Counted from the first letter of the stretch, positions 9,495 to 19,260 are shown. The stretch is DNA of 64,000 bases from Gillisella vitis (GCA_009744235.1 WPHV01000007.1:310001-374000), one strand, 5' to 3'. A program made the numbers and translations. Notes: a model not told the origin generated them from the letters alone.

Positions 9495-9980
9495 ATGAGT
9501 GTTGCATTTACCAAGGAAGACAGTGCGGAAACGGCAGCTGAAACGCTACTGCCCGAGCGCCCGATTTCGCCACATCCGAATCTCGTGACGGAATCGGGAT
9601 TAAAAGCGCTGGAGCGGCAACGTGTGCAAGCACGTGACGCCTATGATGCCGCGCGCGCAATTGAAGACGTCAATGAACGTCGTCGGCAGATGGCCGGCCC
9701 TTTTCGGGATTTGAACTACCTTGAAGAGAGGCTTCACACGGCTCAGGTCATGCCCGATCCGATCACCGCTGATAGCGTCTCTTTTGGGACGACCGTGACG
9801 TTCACCCGTGATGATGGACGCGTCCAAACCTATCGTATCGTCGGCGAAGACGAAGCAGATCCGAAGGCAGGATCGATCTCCTATGTCTCCCCGGTGGCAA
9901 GGGCGCTTATCGGCAAGGCTGTCGGTGATGTCGTCAGTCTTGGTGATCAAGAGCTTGAGATCACGGCTGTTTTGCCGTGA
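9495..9980 (+). CDS. GreA/GreB-family transcription elongation factor
   Basis: A 161-residue protein of Gre-factor length. The N-terminal half is the charged coiled coil (LVTESGLKALERQRVQ, then AARAIEDVNERRRQMAG) whose tip carries the Glu-Asp pair that Gre factors insert into the RNA polymerase secondary channel to stimulate cleavage of backtracked RNA. The C-terminal half is the FKBP-like domain (SVSFGTTVTF, YRIVGEDEAD, ISYVSPVARALIGKAVGD). The roughly 30-residue leader before the coiled coil is longer than in E. coli GreA. It stands alone after the SDR/LysR wreck; bases 9327-9494 carry no gene I recognise. It may be a second Gre paralogue in addition to a housekeeping greA. Confidence 0.88.
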   Translation: MSVAFTKEDSAETAAETLLPERPISPHPNLVTESGLKALERQRVQARDAYDAARAIEDVNERRRQMAGPFRDLNYLEERLHTAQVMPDPITADSVSFGTTVTFTRDDGRVQTYRIVGEDEADPKAGSISYVSPVARALIGKAVGDVVSLGDQELEITAVLP

Positions 9981-10059
9981 CCTTTCGCGGATGCAAAACG
10001 ATGTGTTATTGTTTACCCCGTATCCGCACCGATGAGACAGAATTGAACGATCGCACCAG

Positions 10060-10116
10060 CGAAAAGTGGACACTGGTTTTCCCTCGAGTCTGTCAGGTTC
10101 AATCTGAACCTGACAG
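10060..10116. terminator. Degenerate repeat plus 12-bp hairpin between convergent genes
   Basis: CGAAAAGTGGACACTGGTTTTCC (10060-10082) is a degenerate relative of the dispersed repeat, followed by a perfect 12-bp stem CTGTCAGGTTCA / TGAACCTGACAG (10090-10101 and 10105-10116) with a 3-base loop. It lies between the converging Gre-factor and GH4 genes, so a bidirectional terminator is likely, although neither side has a long T-tract. Confidence 0.5.
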
Positions 10117-10126
10117 GTTGTCGTCA

Positions 10127-11488
10127 TTACGCCACCCCTCCGATGCGGGCCCATTGCGGAATCCACTGATCGTGAGCCTTCAACAGGTCCGTCGTCAATG
10201 ACCAGATCTGGTCGAGGTCGAGTTCGGCTGCTGTATGCGGGTCCATCATCGCGGCGTGATAGAGGTGTTCGGGGTTTTCGTTGATCAAGGCAGCCACCGT
10301 CAGTTCCTGCACGTTGATGTTGGTGCGCATCAGGGCTGTGAGCTGCGGTGGCAGGGCGCCGATGGTGGTGGGCTGAATGCCGTTGTCATCGACAAGGCAG
10401 GGCACTTCCACGGCGCAATTGTCCGGTAGCGAGGTGATGCAGCCATTGTTGCGCAGGTTGCCGTAAATCACCGAGGGCTCACCCGTCCAGACCGAATTGA
10501 TGATCGACGAGGCATATTCCTTCGATGGCTTGACTTCGATCTTGTCTGCGGAGCGATAGGCGGCGGCCTGGTCTTTCCATCGCTCGACTTGCTCGATGCA
10601 GCGCTTGGGATATTCATCCAGCGGAATACCGAATTTCTCAATCAGGTCTTCGCGGCCTTCCTTGATGAAATACGGTGTGTATTCGGCAAAATGCTCCGAG
10701 CTTTCGGTGACGAAATAGCCAAGGCGCGTCAGCATTTCATAACGCACCTTGTTGGGGCAGCGCGGGTTCCAGGTTGGCTTGGGTGCGCGCCCCTCACGAT
10801 AGCCGCGCAGCAGATCGGGATAGAGATCACGGTAGGAGCCATCCGGCTGGCGGTGCTCAAAATTGAGGTAAAACGCCATGTGATTGATGCCGGCAGAGCG
10901 GTAGCGGATGTCCTCATAGGGAATGGACAGATCCTCTGCCAGTTCCATCGCCGTGCCCTGCACCGAATGGCACAGGCCAACCTGTTTGATAGCCGGATAT
11001 TTCTCAGATATCGCCCAGGTGTTGATGGCCATCGGGTTGACATATTGCAGCATGATCGCTTGCGGGCAGACCTGCATCATATCCTCGCAAATGCTCCACA
11101 GATGCGGCACGGTGCGCAAACCGCGCATGATGCCGCCAACGCCCAATGTGTCGGCAATGGTCTGGCGCAGGCCGTATTTCTTTGGCACCTCGAAATCGGT
11201 GACGGTGCAAGGCTCATAACCGCCGATTTGAAAGGCGACGACCACGAAGTTGGCCCCCTCCAGCGCTTTGCGCTGATCGGCAAAGGTCTCAACAGTGGCG
11301 GACGCGCCAAAGGTGGAAATCAGCTTTCTGGCAACAACTTCGCTTTCTTCCAGACGCTGCGGATTGATATCCATCAGCGCAATCCGCGCGCCTGATAGCG
11401 CCGGACGTTGCAGAACGTCGCCGATGATATTCTTCATGAACACGGTGGAACCGGCACCAATGAAGGTGATTTTGGGCTGTTTTGTCAT
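10127..11488 (-). CDS. agaL2: GH4 alpha-galactosidase (MelA/AgaL type), last gene of the operon
   Basis: A 453-residue NAD- and Mn-dependent family 4 glycosidase, cytoplasmic. It has the N-terminal dinucleotide motif FIGAGSTVF (residues 9-17), the family segment GGIMRGLRTVP, NPMAINTWA, and the metal-binding motif LCHSV near residue 173. In GH4, CHSV is the signature of alpha-galactosidases, so melibiose- or raffinose-type sugars are the expected substrates. It is the promoter-distal gene of the agp operon, 23 bases after the ATPase gene. The gene order matches the Sinorhizobium meliloti agaL1-agpABCD-agaL2 operon as I remember it; the symbol rests on that. Confidence 0.88.
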   Translation of the reverse strand: MTKQPKITFIGAGSTVFMKNIIGDVLQRPALSGARIALMDINPQRLEESEVVARKLISTFGASATVETFADQRKALEGANFVVVAFQIGGYEPCTVTDFEVPKKYGLRQTIADTLGVGGIMRGLRTVPHLWSICEDMMQVCPQAIMLQYVNPMAINTWAISEKYPAIKQVGLCHSVQGTAMELAEDLSIPYEDIRYRSAGINHMAFYLNFEHRQPDGSYRDLYPDLLRGYREGRAPKPTWNPRCPNKVRYEMLTRLGYFVTESSEHFAEYTPYFIKEGREDLIEKFGIPLDEYPKRCIEQVERWKDQAAAYRSADKIEVKPSKEYASSIINSVWTGEPSVIYGNLRNNGCITSLPDNCAVEVPCLVDDNGIQPTTIGALPPQLTALMRTNINVQELTVAALINENPEHLYHAAMMDPHTAAELDLDQIWSLTTDLLKAHDQWIPQWARIGGVA

Positions 11489-11511
11489 GATGGGTCTCGC
11501 TGTCTTAGGGA

Positions 11512-13179
11512 TTATGTGGCGACGTTGAAAGCAGCTCTGACGAGCCGCTGGGTATAGGCGGTTTTGGGATGGCTGAGGATGTCCTCAACAGGTCCTTGCT
11601 CAACGATCTGCCCGTGCTGCATCACCGCAACCCGGTGGCAAAGCGCGCGGACAACCTTGAGATCATGGGAAATGAAGAGATAGCTCAGGCCCTTTTCATC
11701 CTGAAGCTTGCGCAATAGGTCGATGATCTGGGCCTGAACGGAGAGATCGAGCGCCGATGTCGGCTCATCCAGCAGAATGAATTCCGGCTCCAGCGCCACC
11801 GCCCGCGCAATGGCAATCCGCTGGCGTTGACCACCGGAAAATTCGTGCGGGAAACGCGACAGGATATTGCCGGGCATGCCTGCGCTAATCAGCGCCTCGC
11901 GCACGCGGTCCAGTCTCTCGCTGCGGCTTGCGCCAATATTGTTGACGACGAGCCCTTCCTCAATGATCTGGCCCACCGACATGCGCGGGTTGAGCGAGGA
12001 AAACGGGTCTTGAAACACCACCTGCATACGCGAGCGCAAGGGCCGCATCTGTTCGCGGCTGTTGTTCTCTATGGCTTGGCCGTCAAACAGGATCTGGCCG
12101 CTATCAACACTCATCAGTTTGACGAGGGCTTGGCCAAAGGTGGTTTTGCCGGAACCACTCTCGCCCACCAGACCCAGTGTTTCACGCCGGTGCAGGGTGA
12201 TGGAAAGGCTGTTGACGGCCACCAGTTCTTTCAACTGAGGTTTGAAAAAGCCACCATGTTTGAGCATGAAAGACACGCGCACATCGCGGCCTTCCAGAAT
12301 GGTGGCAGAGCCGACCGGCATGGGATTGGCCATTCCCTTGGGTTCCGAGGCCAGTAGATGGCGAGTGTAGGAATGCTGCGGATGTTCAAACAGCGCCGTC
12401 GTGGTGTTGTGCTCCTTCACCTCACCGTTCTGCATCACATAGACATAGTCTGAAAACTGCCGAACGACCGTCAAATCATGGGTGATCAGGATCACCGCCA
12501 TGCCCAGGCTTTTTTGCAGATCGCGGATCAGGTTGAGAATCTGCGCCTGCACGGTGACATCCAGCGCCGTTGTCGGCTCATCGGCAATCAGCACATCCGG
12601 ATTATTCGCCAGCGCCATGGCAATCATGATGCGCTGGCGCTGACCGCCAGACAATTGATGCGGATATTGGTTGAGACGGGCCTCCGGCTCCGGGATTTGC
12701 ACTTGGCGCAACAGCTCCATGGCGCGCTCCATGGCTTGCGTACTGCTCATTTGCTGGTGCACGCGGATGGCTTCCGCGATCTGTGTGCCGATGGTGTAGA
12801 CCGGATTGAGCGAACTCATCGGCTCTTGAAAAATCATCGAGATGCGATTGCCACGCAGCGCCCGGCGCTGGCGATCCGAGAATTTCAGGATATTCTTTCC
12901 GTCATAGGCAATACTGGAGCGGGCCGATAAGGTGGCGCGCTTGGTGAGAAGCCCCATGATGCTGCGGGCCGTGACCGACTTGCCAGAGCCAGATTCGCCA
13001 ACAACGGCAATGGTTTCACCCCGATAGAGCTGGAAGGAGACGTTCTTCACCGCCTCCACCGTGCCGCCTTCGACCTTGAAGGACACGGCCAGTTGGCGGG
13101 CGTCGATAATGGGCGCGCCCAAAAGGCTGGTGTGATCGTGCCTTTGATCTGGCGCCAATGCATTGATCGTCTGTGTCAT
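11512..13179 (-). CDS. agpD: ABC transporter ATPase, two fused nucleotide-binding domains (AgpD)
   Basis: A 555-residue protein with two complete ABC ATPase domains of the OppD/OppF type: Walker A GESGSGKS, signature LSGGQRQR and Walker B VLIADEPTT in the first half, and a second set, GESGSGKTT, FSGGQRQR and FILLDEPTS, in the second half. The fusion replaces the separate OppD and OppF subunits. It powers uptake through AgpB/AgpC. It follows agpC by 12 bases and precedes the GH4 gene, so it is part of one long minus-strand operon. Confidence 0.9.
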   Translation of the reverse strand: MTQTINALAPDQRHDHTSLLGAPIIDARQLAVSFKVEGGTVEAVKNVSFQLYRGETIAVVGESGSGKSVTARSIMGLLTKRATLSARSSIAYDGKNILKFSDRQRRALRGNRISMIFQEPMSSLNPVYTIGTQIAEAIRVHQQMSSTQAMERAMELLRQVQIPEPEARLNQYPHQLSGGQRQRIMIAMALANNPDVLIADEPTTALDVTVQAQILNLIRDLQKSLGMAVILITHDLTVVRQFSDYVYVMQNGEVKEHNTTTALFEHPQHSYTRHLLASEPKGMANPMPVGSATILEGRDVRVSFMLKHGGFFKPQLKELVAVNSLSITLHRRETLGLVGESGSGKTTFGQALVKLMSVDSGQILFDGQAIENNSREQMRPLRSRMQVVFQDPFSSLNPRMSVGQIIEEGLVVNNIGASRSERLDRVREALISAGMPGNILSRFPHEFSGGQRQRIAIARAVALEPEFILLDEPTSALDLSVQAQIIDLLRKLQDEKGLSYLFISHDLKVVRALCHRVAVMQHGQIVEQGPVEDILSHPKTAYTQRLVRAAFNVAT

Positions 13180-13191
13180 AATGGGGCCTCC

Positions 13192-14310
13192 TCAATAAGG
13201 GTCAACGGCGTCGCGCAACCCATCGCCCAGCGCATTGAACGCAAACACGGTGATCAGCACGAAAGCCACGGGAGACAGGATCCACGGATAGGACCCGATG
13301 ACGGAATAGGTCGAGGTATCCTGCAACATCAGGCCCCAGGAAATCAGCGGCGGCTTCACCGCAAAGCCCAGAAACCCAAGGAAGGATTCCAACAGCACCA
13401 CGCTTGGAATGGCCAGCGTCACGGACACGATGACATGGCTCATCACATTGGGAAAAATATGCTGAAGGATGATGCGCCGATCCGTGGCCCCGATGGCCAT
13501 GGCGGCCCGCACATAATCAATACGCGCCAGCGCCAATGTCTTGCCGCGCACCTCGCGCGACATCTGCGCCCAGCCCAGCGCCGACATGACGATGATGACA
13601 AAGCCCAGAAAGACATTGGTGGGAGCGGTGACCGGGATCAGCGAGGTCAGTGCCAGATAGAGCGGCAATTGCGGAAAGGCCAGAACCAGCTCGACAAAGC
13701 GCTGCATCCAGGTATCGAAGCGGCCACCATAATAGCCGGAGACCATGCCAACCGTTGTGCCGACCACGGTGACGATAAACACCACCGTCAATGCGATCAT
13801 CAAGGACACGCGGGAGCCGTAAAAGATGCGCGACAGCACATCGCGGCCAAATTTATCGGTGCCGAGAAAATTCACCGGCGTGCCATCCGTTGCGCCGAAG
13901 AAATGCCGATCTGTGGGCAAAAGACCGAACAGATTGTAGCTGAAACCCTTGACAAAAAAGCCGAGATTGACGGGATTATCATAGTTCGGCCCAGAAATGG
14001 GCTGGAAGGTAATAGGGTCAAGCGCCGTGCTTTCCCCCAGCGGATAGGTGCGGGGCCATACGAGATTGCCCTCCTGGTCGGTGATGCTGATGGTCTGCGG
14101 TGGCGCAAAGGCGGTGCCGGTCAGTTTCGGATCGACGGGGGCAAAAAACTCCGCAAACACCACCATCAGCATCAGCAGGCAAACGAGCACAAGGCCCATC
14201 ATTCCGGTCCATGACCGCCGCAGACGTCGCCAGACCAGTGCCAGATAGGTCTCATTGCCGTGAGTGTTGGCAGAAGAGGACATGGTTATGGTTTGAACAT
14301 CGGCTTTCAT
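13192..14310 (-). CDS. agpC: ABC transporter permease, OppC type (AgpC)
   Basis: A 372-residue inner-membrane permease. One hydrophobic helix near residue 40 (MMGLVLVCLLMLMVVFAEFF) is followed by a long periplasmic loop with FLGTDKFGRDVLSRIFYGSR (the conserved DppC/OppC segment) and then five membrane segments; the EAA-like coupling loop is in YVRAAMAIGATDRRII. The start at 14310 overlaps the agpB stop by 4 bases. The N-terminal 30 residues are polar; an internal ATG at 14283 is possible. Confidence 0.9.
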   Translation of the reverse strand: MKADVQTITMSSSANTHGNETYLALVWRRLRRSWTGMMGLVLVCLLMLMVVFAEFFAPVDPKLTGTAFAPPQTISITDQEGNLVWPRTYPLGESTALDPITFQPISGPNYDNPVNLGFFVKGFSYNLFGLLPTDRHFFGATDGTPVNFLGTDKFGRDVLSRIFYGSRVSLMIALTVVFIVTVVGTTVGMVSGYYGGRFDTWMQRFVELVLAFPQLPLYLALTSLIPVTAPTNVFLGFVIIVMSALGWAQMSREVRGKTLALARIDYVRAAMAIGATDRRIILQHIFPNVMSHVIVSVTLAIPSVVLLESFLGFLGFAVKPPLISWGLMLQDTSTYSVIGSYPWILSPVAFVLITVFAFNALGDGLRDAVDPY

Positions 14311-15320
14311 GCGTGCGCTCCTCCGCCCAATCGAACTCTGGGATCAAGAAGCGCCAGCAGCATGTCGGCAATGATATTACCAACAATCAGTGTGGCGGAG
14401 AGAACCAGCATGAAGGTTGCGGTGACATAGACATCGCCGACCCACATCGAGCCAACAATGGCGGGGCCAACGGTTGGCAGGGCAAAAATAATTGCTGTTT
14501 CAATCTCGCCCGTCAACATATAGGGCAGCACCACGCCCTGATACATGATCAGCGGATGCAGCGCATTCGGCACTGCATGGCGCAAGATCACCTGCCGCTC
14601 GCTGAGGCCTTTGGCGCGGGCGGTTTCGACATATTGCGCGTTCAGCGTATCCAGGAGATTGCCGCGCATGACGCGCATATTATAGGCCAGCCCGCCAAAG
14701 GTGGCGATGGCAATCACTGGCCACACATGCTGCAACAGGTCTACGAATTTGCCAAAGGACCACGGCGCTCCGCCATATTTGGCAGAGTTGAAACTGTTGA
14801 TTTCCGTGACGTTGAAATGGAACACCATGATGTAGACGATGATCAGCGCCATCAGAAAACGCGGCACGGTCATGCCGAGAAACGAGATGCCGGAGAGCAG
14901 GCTATCCACCCAGGTATATTGTCGGGTTGCGGCCAGTATGCCGAAGGTGATGCCAATGATGGAGGCAAGGATATGGCAGACAAGCGCCAGCGCCAATGTG
15001 CGAGGCAGCCGCTCTCCCACCACTTCCGACACGGGTTTGTTGTAGAACAGGCTGTGGCCAAAATCACCGCGGGTGACGATGCCGGTGATCCAGTTGATAT
15101 ATTGAACGGGGATCGGCTTATCCAGCCCATTGGCGATCTTATAGGCCTGCGCCTGCGCATCGGCGGCTTCAAACGATGCGCCACCCTGATTGATCATCTG
15201 GGAGCGGATGTAGTCGCTGTAATCCCCCGGAGGGGCCTTGATGATCGCAAAGGTCACAACGCTGAGAACAAACAGCACGGGAATGGCAGAGGCTATGCGC
15301 ACAAGCAGAAATCGGAACAT
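14307..15320 (-). CDS. agpB: ABC transporter permease, OppB type (AgpB)
   Basis: A 337-residue permease of the DppB/OppB family with six predicted membrane segments. The signature beginning MFRFLLVRIASAIPVLFVLS, the periplasmic segment GLDKPIPVQYINWI and the coupling loop YVETARAKGLSERQVILRHA are all present. It pairs with AgpC to form the channel. It is 73 bases downstream of agpA and coupled to agpC. Confidence 0.9.
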   Translation of the reverse strand: MFRFLLVRIASAIPVLFVLSVVTFAIIKAPPGDYSDYIRSQMINQGGASFEAADAQAQAYKIANGLDKPIPVQYINWITGIVTRGDFGHSLFYNKPVSEVVGERLPRTLALALVCHILASIIGITFGILAATRQYTWVDSLLSGISFLGMTVPRFLMALIIVYIMVFHFNVTEINSFNSAKYGGAPWSFGKFVDLLQHVWPVIAIATFGGLAYNMRVMRGNLLDTLNAQYVETARAKGLSERQVILRHAVPNALHPLIMYQGVVLPYMLTGEIETAIIFALPTVGPAIVGSMWVGDVYVTATFMLVLSATLIVGNIIADMLLALLDPRVRLGGGAHA

Positions 15321-15393
15321 GGGAACGTGCTCTCTTGTGTTTCAGGGAGTTGCCTTCAGCCTGCGCAAAATTCACAGGCTGAAGCGCTGCTGA

Positions 15394-17481
15394 TCAGTTG
15401 AGAGGTTTGTTTTCACCGGGCTTGCCGGGAAGCTGGTTTTTGAACAATTCGAAATCACCCTGCTTGTCTGCGGCCACAAACATGCGTTCGCGGATGATGG
15501 TGTCTTCCGCCCAGTTGAACATGAAGATCGGAGCGCCGACCGGAACGTTGGAGAACCGCTTGTTGATGATCAGCGCACCAGGATATTCCGTCAGTCCAAT
15601 GGTATCGACGTTTTCGGTGGCGATCTTCTGATACTGTTTCATCAAATCCCGTCGCTCGACATTGTCCTGAGACGAAATGAACCTGTTGACGATGTCAACC
15701 AACTGCTTTTCATAGGGCATCAGATCAACCGTGCCGTCCTTCCCCGCGCGGTGATGCCCGCTAGTGCGTGGCCCGGTTGGCGCCAGTTGCGCGGTGTTTT
15801 GCACCACGGATGTCATGTCGGGATCATTGCGGCGGATCATCCAGTCGAACCGGCCGCCAAAATTGGCCTGATCTCGTTTGACACCATCCATTGAGTTCAG
15901 CACCACTTTCAGGCCAAGCTTTTCCATCTGGCCAATCACACCTTCGGCAAGGTTGCGATCGGTTCCATAGTCTGAAGTGGAGAGCAGAACGATCTGCACA
16001 TCCTGACCACCCGCCACGTCCGCCGGGAAGTTGACGAAGCCGTCGCCATCGGTATCCTTCAGCCCGGCCTTGGCCAGCAACGCCTTGGCACCCGCGAGAT
16101 CGAAGGGATAATAAACGGTCGATTGGCGATCATAAAAGCTCGTTCCAGACGACAATCCGCCCGGATAAATGGCGGTGAACGGTCCCTTGACCAGCGATTC
16201 CCCGATCTTCTTACGATCAAGGGCCATGGTAATGGCTTTGCGGAAATCGGCATTGCGGTTCAGCTCGCGCACGGCCTGACCACGGGCATCGGGATCACCC
16301 CAGCCATTGGCCGAATAGTTGAGCCGCAGATTATAACCAATCAGACGCGCGCCAAAGGCAAGGCGTGAGGGGGCCGATGGCTGCGCTGCCCGCTTCAGGC
16401 TTTCAACAAAATTCTCTGGCTGCTCAAGATTGGACAGGTCGCCGGAGCCGGCAATCGCCTGCACATCGCGGTCGGCCCATGTCGAGAGCTTGTAGTGAAT
16501 CTCATTGATATAGGGCAGTTGATGCCCCTGCTCATCCACCTTCCAGTAATAGGGATTGCGGCGCAGCACGATCATATCATCAGAACGATAGGACACGGGC
16601 ACCCAGGCACCCATCACCGGAATGTTCATATATTCAGGCGGAAAGCCATTTTTATACTGATCATAGGTGAAGTCCTTGGCATATTTCGGGTGTTTGGTTT
16701 TGAGGATATGGGCCGGGCCGGGGCAGAATGTTCCGTAAGCCATGGCGAACAGATATTGCCGCGGAAATGCCTCCTTGAAGGTCCATTCGACGGTATAATC
16801 ATCAATGGCCTTCAGTGTCGTGCCTTCGCCAAAGGTTTCGGGCGTTGCGCCGTTCAAGGGCGTGACATTTCTGTCCAGAACATTGTCATTCCAGTAGAAC
16901 ATCACATCATCAGAGGTAAACGGTACCCCATCCGACCATTTTGCGCCTTCGATCAAATGCATGGTCAGCTTATGCCCGTCCGCCGACCAATCCCAGCTCT
17001 TGGCCAGATTGGGCAAAGGCTCCACATCATCGGCCTTCACCTGAAACAGCGGGGCTGTCCGCGTCAGGCATTCCGACATGGCAATATCAATGCCGCCCCA
17101 GCCTTGGGTCTGGCCCGCCGAATAGTTCCAGCCCTCGGGCCTGCCACCAATCACGTGGCGCAAGGTATCGCCATAGACGCCGATGCCATCGGGCATATTG
17201 CCGGTCTTGAACACCAGAGGCTCTTTCGGCAGCCGCTCCTTCACTGGCTGCAGTTTGCCGGTTTTGACGAATTTCTCCGTCACCCAATCCGGCTCGCTGT
17301 AACTCGCAAGAGCCTTGAACTCCTCAATGGAATCCCGCGGCACATAGGTGATCTTGCCTTGTCCCGGAAAGGGAGGAGCCTCGGGCACGACGGTGGGCTC
17401 AGACGCAAAGGCTGCAACAGCAAAAACCGACACGCCCAGCAACAGGGCAGCAGTCTTTGCGGTATGGGTGACGCTTTTCAT
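15394..17481 (-). CDS. agpA: Periplasmic oligosaccharide-binding protein, SBP family 5 (AgpA)
   Basis: A 695-residue family 5 solute-binding protein. The first 27 residues are a Sec signal (TAALLLGVSVFAVAAFA, cleavage near ASA/E). The domain features WSADGHKLTMHLIEGAKWSD, PFTSDDVMFYWND and FRKAITMALDRKKIGESL are typical of peptide/oligosaccharide binders. At 695 residues it is well above the usual 500-550, as is the AgpA alpha-galactoside-binding protein of S. meliloti. It is separated from the upstream GH4 gene by 116 bases and from agpB by 73, which leaves room for differential mRNA stability giving excess binding protein. Confidence 0.9.
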   Translation of the reverse strand: MKSVTHTAKTAALLLGVSVFAVAAFASEPTVVPEAPPFPGQGKITYVPRDSIEEFKALASYSEPDWVTEKFVKTGKLQPVKERLPKEPLVFKTGNMPDGIGVYGDTLRHVIGGRPEGWNYSAGQTQGWGGIDIAMSECLTRTAPLFQVKADDVEPLPNLAKSWDWSADGHKLTMHLIEGAKWSDGVPFTSDDVMFYWNDNVLDRNVTPLNGATPETFGEGTTLKAIDDYTVEWTFKEAFPRQYLFAMAYGTFCPGPAHILKTKHPKYAKDFTYDQYKNGFPPEYMNIPVMGAWVPVSYRSDDMIVLRRNPYYWKVDEQGHQLPYINEIHYKLSTWADRDVQAIAGSGDLSNLEQPENFVESLKRAAQPSAPSRLAFGARLIGYNLRLNYSANGWGDPDARGQAVRELNRNADFRKAITMALDRKKIGESLVKGPFTAIYPGGLSSGTSFYDRQSTVYYPFDLAGAKALLAKAGLKDTDGDGFVNFPADVAGGQDVQIVLLSTSDYGTDRNLAEGVIGQMEKLGLKVVLNSMDGVKRDQANFGGRFDWMIRRNDPDMTSVVQNTAQLAPTGPRTSGHHRAGKDGTVDLMPYEKQLVDIVNRFISSQDNVERRDLMKQYQKIATENVDTIGLTEYPGALIINKRFSNVPVGAPIFMFNWAEDTIIRERMFVAADKQGDFELFKNQLPGKPGENKPLN

Positions 17482-17597
17482 GATGGTTGTTCCCTCCTCA
17501 CTTCTTATAGCTGTGCCGCAAAATGCGCGGCGGCTCCCTCGCGGGTCATGGCATCCGATCCCTCCTCAGAAACCGGATGTCATGCTGCCCTGATCAA

Positions 17598-19070
17598 TCA
17601 GCTTACGGCCTTCAGCTTTTTCGCTTGTTTTTCGGCCCGCAATTCATCAATGGAGCGCACATCGCGGCGGGCAACGCCCTTCCAGTCGCGCGTCTTGACG
17701 GTGCCACGGCTCAGGCGTTCTTTGGCCTGCGGAATGGCATGGGCATATTGTGGCAGCCATTCGGCCTGGGCCACCACCATTTCATCCACCATCTGCCAGA
17801 CTTCTTCCGGCGTGCAGATTGCCCCCACCAGCGGATCATGCAGCACCGCGAGTTTCAGGAGATCGATATCCCCCGAAATAGCCGCATGCACTGACATCCG
17901 CTGCACATTGATGGAGGAAATGCAGGTGGCCGCACAGGCTTCCGGCAGGGTAATGCCCGCCACCATGTTGATACCGAACCGATCGACAAATCCGGGCGAT
18001 TCAATAATGGCATCCGAGGGAAGATTGGTGATGATGCCATTGTTCTTCACGTTGAAATGGCCGCGATAGACCCGCCCGGTTTCCAGTGCTTCCAGAATAT
18101 GGCTGGCATGTTCATTGGAGCGCTTGGCCGGATCAAGCGGCTTGCCCGCACTTTCCAGAAATTGCGGAAACTCGGTTTCAAACCAGTTGCGGGTCTCAGT
18201 GGAATAGCGCAGATAACCGCCGGTTTCGCCGTGAATCCAGTCGGACATATCAATCCAACGGGTAATCTCTTCAGGCCGCTTGCGGTACCAAGGCAGATAT
18301 TCCGACAGATGGCCGTTGCTCTCGGTCGAATAGACCCCGAAGCGCTTGAGCACATCAATGCGTAGCTTCTCCTGTTGGGAGAACACTGGATGGGCCTCAA
18401 AGGCATCGATCAGCTGCTGCTTGCCAATCTTGCGGCCCTTGACGCGCACATCGACAAACCATGTCTGGTGATTAATGCCGGAGCAAATGTAATCTAGCTC
18501 GCCCGGACCGGCACCCAAAATCTCGGCGATCTGCTCTGCACCATGCTGCACACCGTGGCAAAGCCCGATCGTATCGACCTTGCCATATTCAATCGCCGCC
18601 CAGGTATTCATCGCCATGGGGTTGGCATAGTTGAGGAATTTTGCTCCCGGCTCGGCCAGTTCACGGATATCCTTGCAGAAATCCAGAATGACCGGAATAT
18701 TGCGCTGGCCATAGAGAATGCCGCCTGCGCAAATCGTATCGCCCACACATTGATCGACACCATATTTCAGTGGAATGCGGATATCATCGGCATAGGCCCC
18801 AAGACCGCCGACGCGTACGCAGCTGATAATATAGCGCGCACCCGAAATGGCGTCGCGGCGATCCGTAGACGCCGTCACCTTGGCAGGAAGCCTGTTTGCC
18901 TCGACAATCCGGTCCAGAATTGTCTTGATCATATCAAGATTGTGCTGGCTGATATCCGTGAGCGCAAATTCCACATCGTGAAACTCCGGCACACTCAAAA
19001 GGTCGGTGAAAAGTTTCTTGGTAAAGCCGACGCTGCCAGCCCCGATGATGGCGATCTTGAAGCTGCTCAT
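17598..19070 (-). CDS. GH4 glycosidase with CHGV motif, first gene of the operon
   Basis: A 490-residue family 4 glycosidase, the promoter-proximal gene of the agp operon. I start it at ATG 19070 (MSSFKIAIIGAGSVGF) because a GGAGGAGC ribosome site precedes it; an upstream extension lacks homology. The NAD motif IGAGSVGF, CAGGILYGQRNIP, NPMAMNTWA and the metal motif LCHGV are visible. CHG(x) is the signature of GH4 alpha-glucuronidases and related uronidases rather than of alpha-galactosidases (CHSV), so this enzyme may act on uronosyl substrates although its position corresponds to agaL1 of S. meliloti. Cytoplasmic; it requires NAD and a divalent metal by family rule. Confidence 0.85.
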   Translation of the reverse strand: MSSFKIAIIGAGSVGFTKKLFTDLLSVPEFHDVEFALTDISQHNLDMIKTILDRIVEANRLPAKVTASTDRRDAISGARYIISCVRVGGLGAYADDIRIPLKYGVDQCVGDTICAGGILYGQRNIPVILDFCKDIRELAEPGAKFLNYANPMAMNTWAAIEYGKVDTIGLCHGVQHGAEQIAEILGAGPGELDYICSGINHQTWFVDVRVKGRKIGKQQLIDAFEAHPVFSQQEKLRIDVLKRFGVYSTESNGHLSEYLPWYRKRPEEITRWIDMSDWIHGETGGYLRYSTETRNWFETEFPQFLESAGKPLDPAKRSNEHASHILEALETGRVYRGHFNVKNNGIITNLPSDAIIESPGFVDRFGINMVAGITLPEACAATCISSINVQRMSVHAAISGDIDLLKLAVLHDPLVGAICTPEEVWQMVDEMVVAQAEWLPQYAHAIPQAKERLSRGTVKTRDWKGVARRDVRSIDELRAEKQAKKLKAVS

Positions 19071-19260
19071 ACAATGCTCCTCCACATGTGTTAGACCGTT
19101 TTGTCTCGAGAGGGTAAAAATGATTCGCACAGGCGGAATGAAGCGTCCGTCAAGCGCCGGTCGCATTGCTTGCGAATATTGCTACGATCAATGTATATTT
19201 TCCTCTTTAGCGGCATTATCTGTAAAATCGTTCAGACCGCCAGAGAGGTATTATGCTTTC
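19071..19260. promoter_or_regulatory. Divergent promoter region of the alpha-galactoside operon and its AraC activator
   Basis: The 190 bases between the first GH4 gene (minus) and the araC gene (plus) must hold both promoters and the activator sites. The right half is AT-rich (GCGAATATTGCTACGATCAA, then TGTATATTTTCC). I see no convincing direct repeat that I could call an AraC-family site by eye. Confidence 0.5.

Noticed and set aside
10090..10116. Palindrome GGTTCA-ATC-TGAACC considered as another response-regulator site
   Set aside because: It sits between convergent gene ends within a longer 12-bp hairpin, so a terminator or repeat is a better explanation than a promoter operator.
13093..15401. 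Long plus-strand frames (373 and 433 codons) opposite agpC and agpB
   Set aside because: They are rich in His/Gln/Arg without domains and lie antisense to well-supported permease genes.
16495..18069. 524-codon plus-strand frame opposite agpA and the GH4 gene
   Set aside because: It spans two real genes and the gap between them on the other strand; composition is that of an antisense shadow in G+C-rich DNA.
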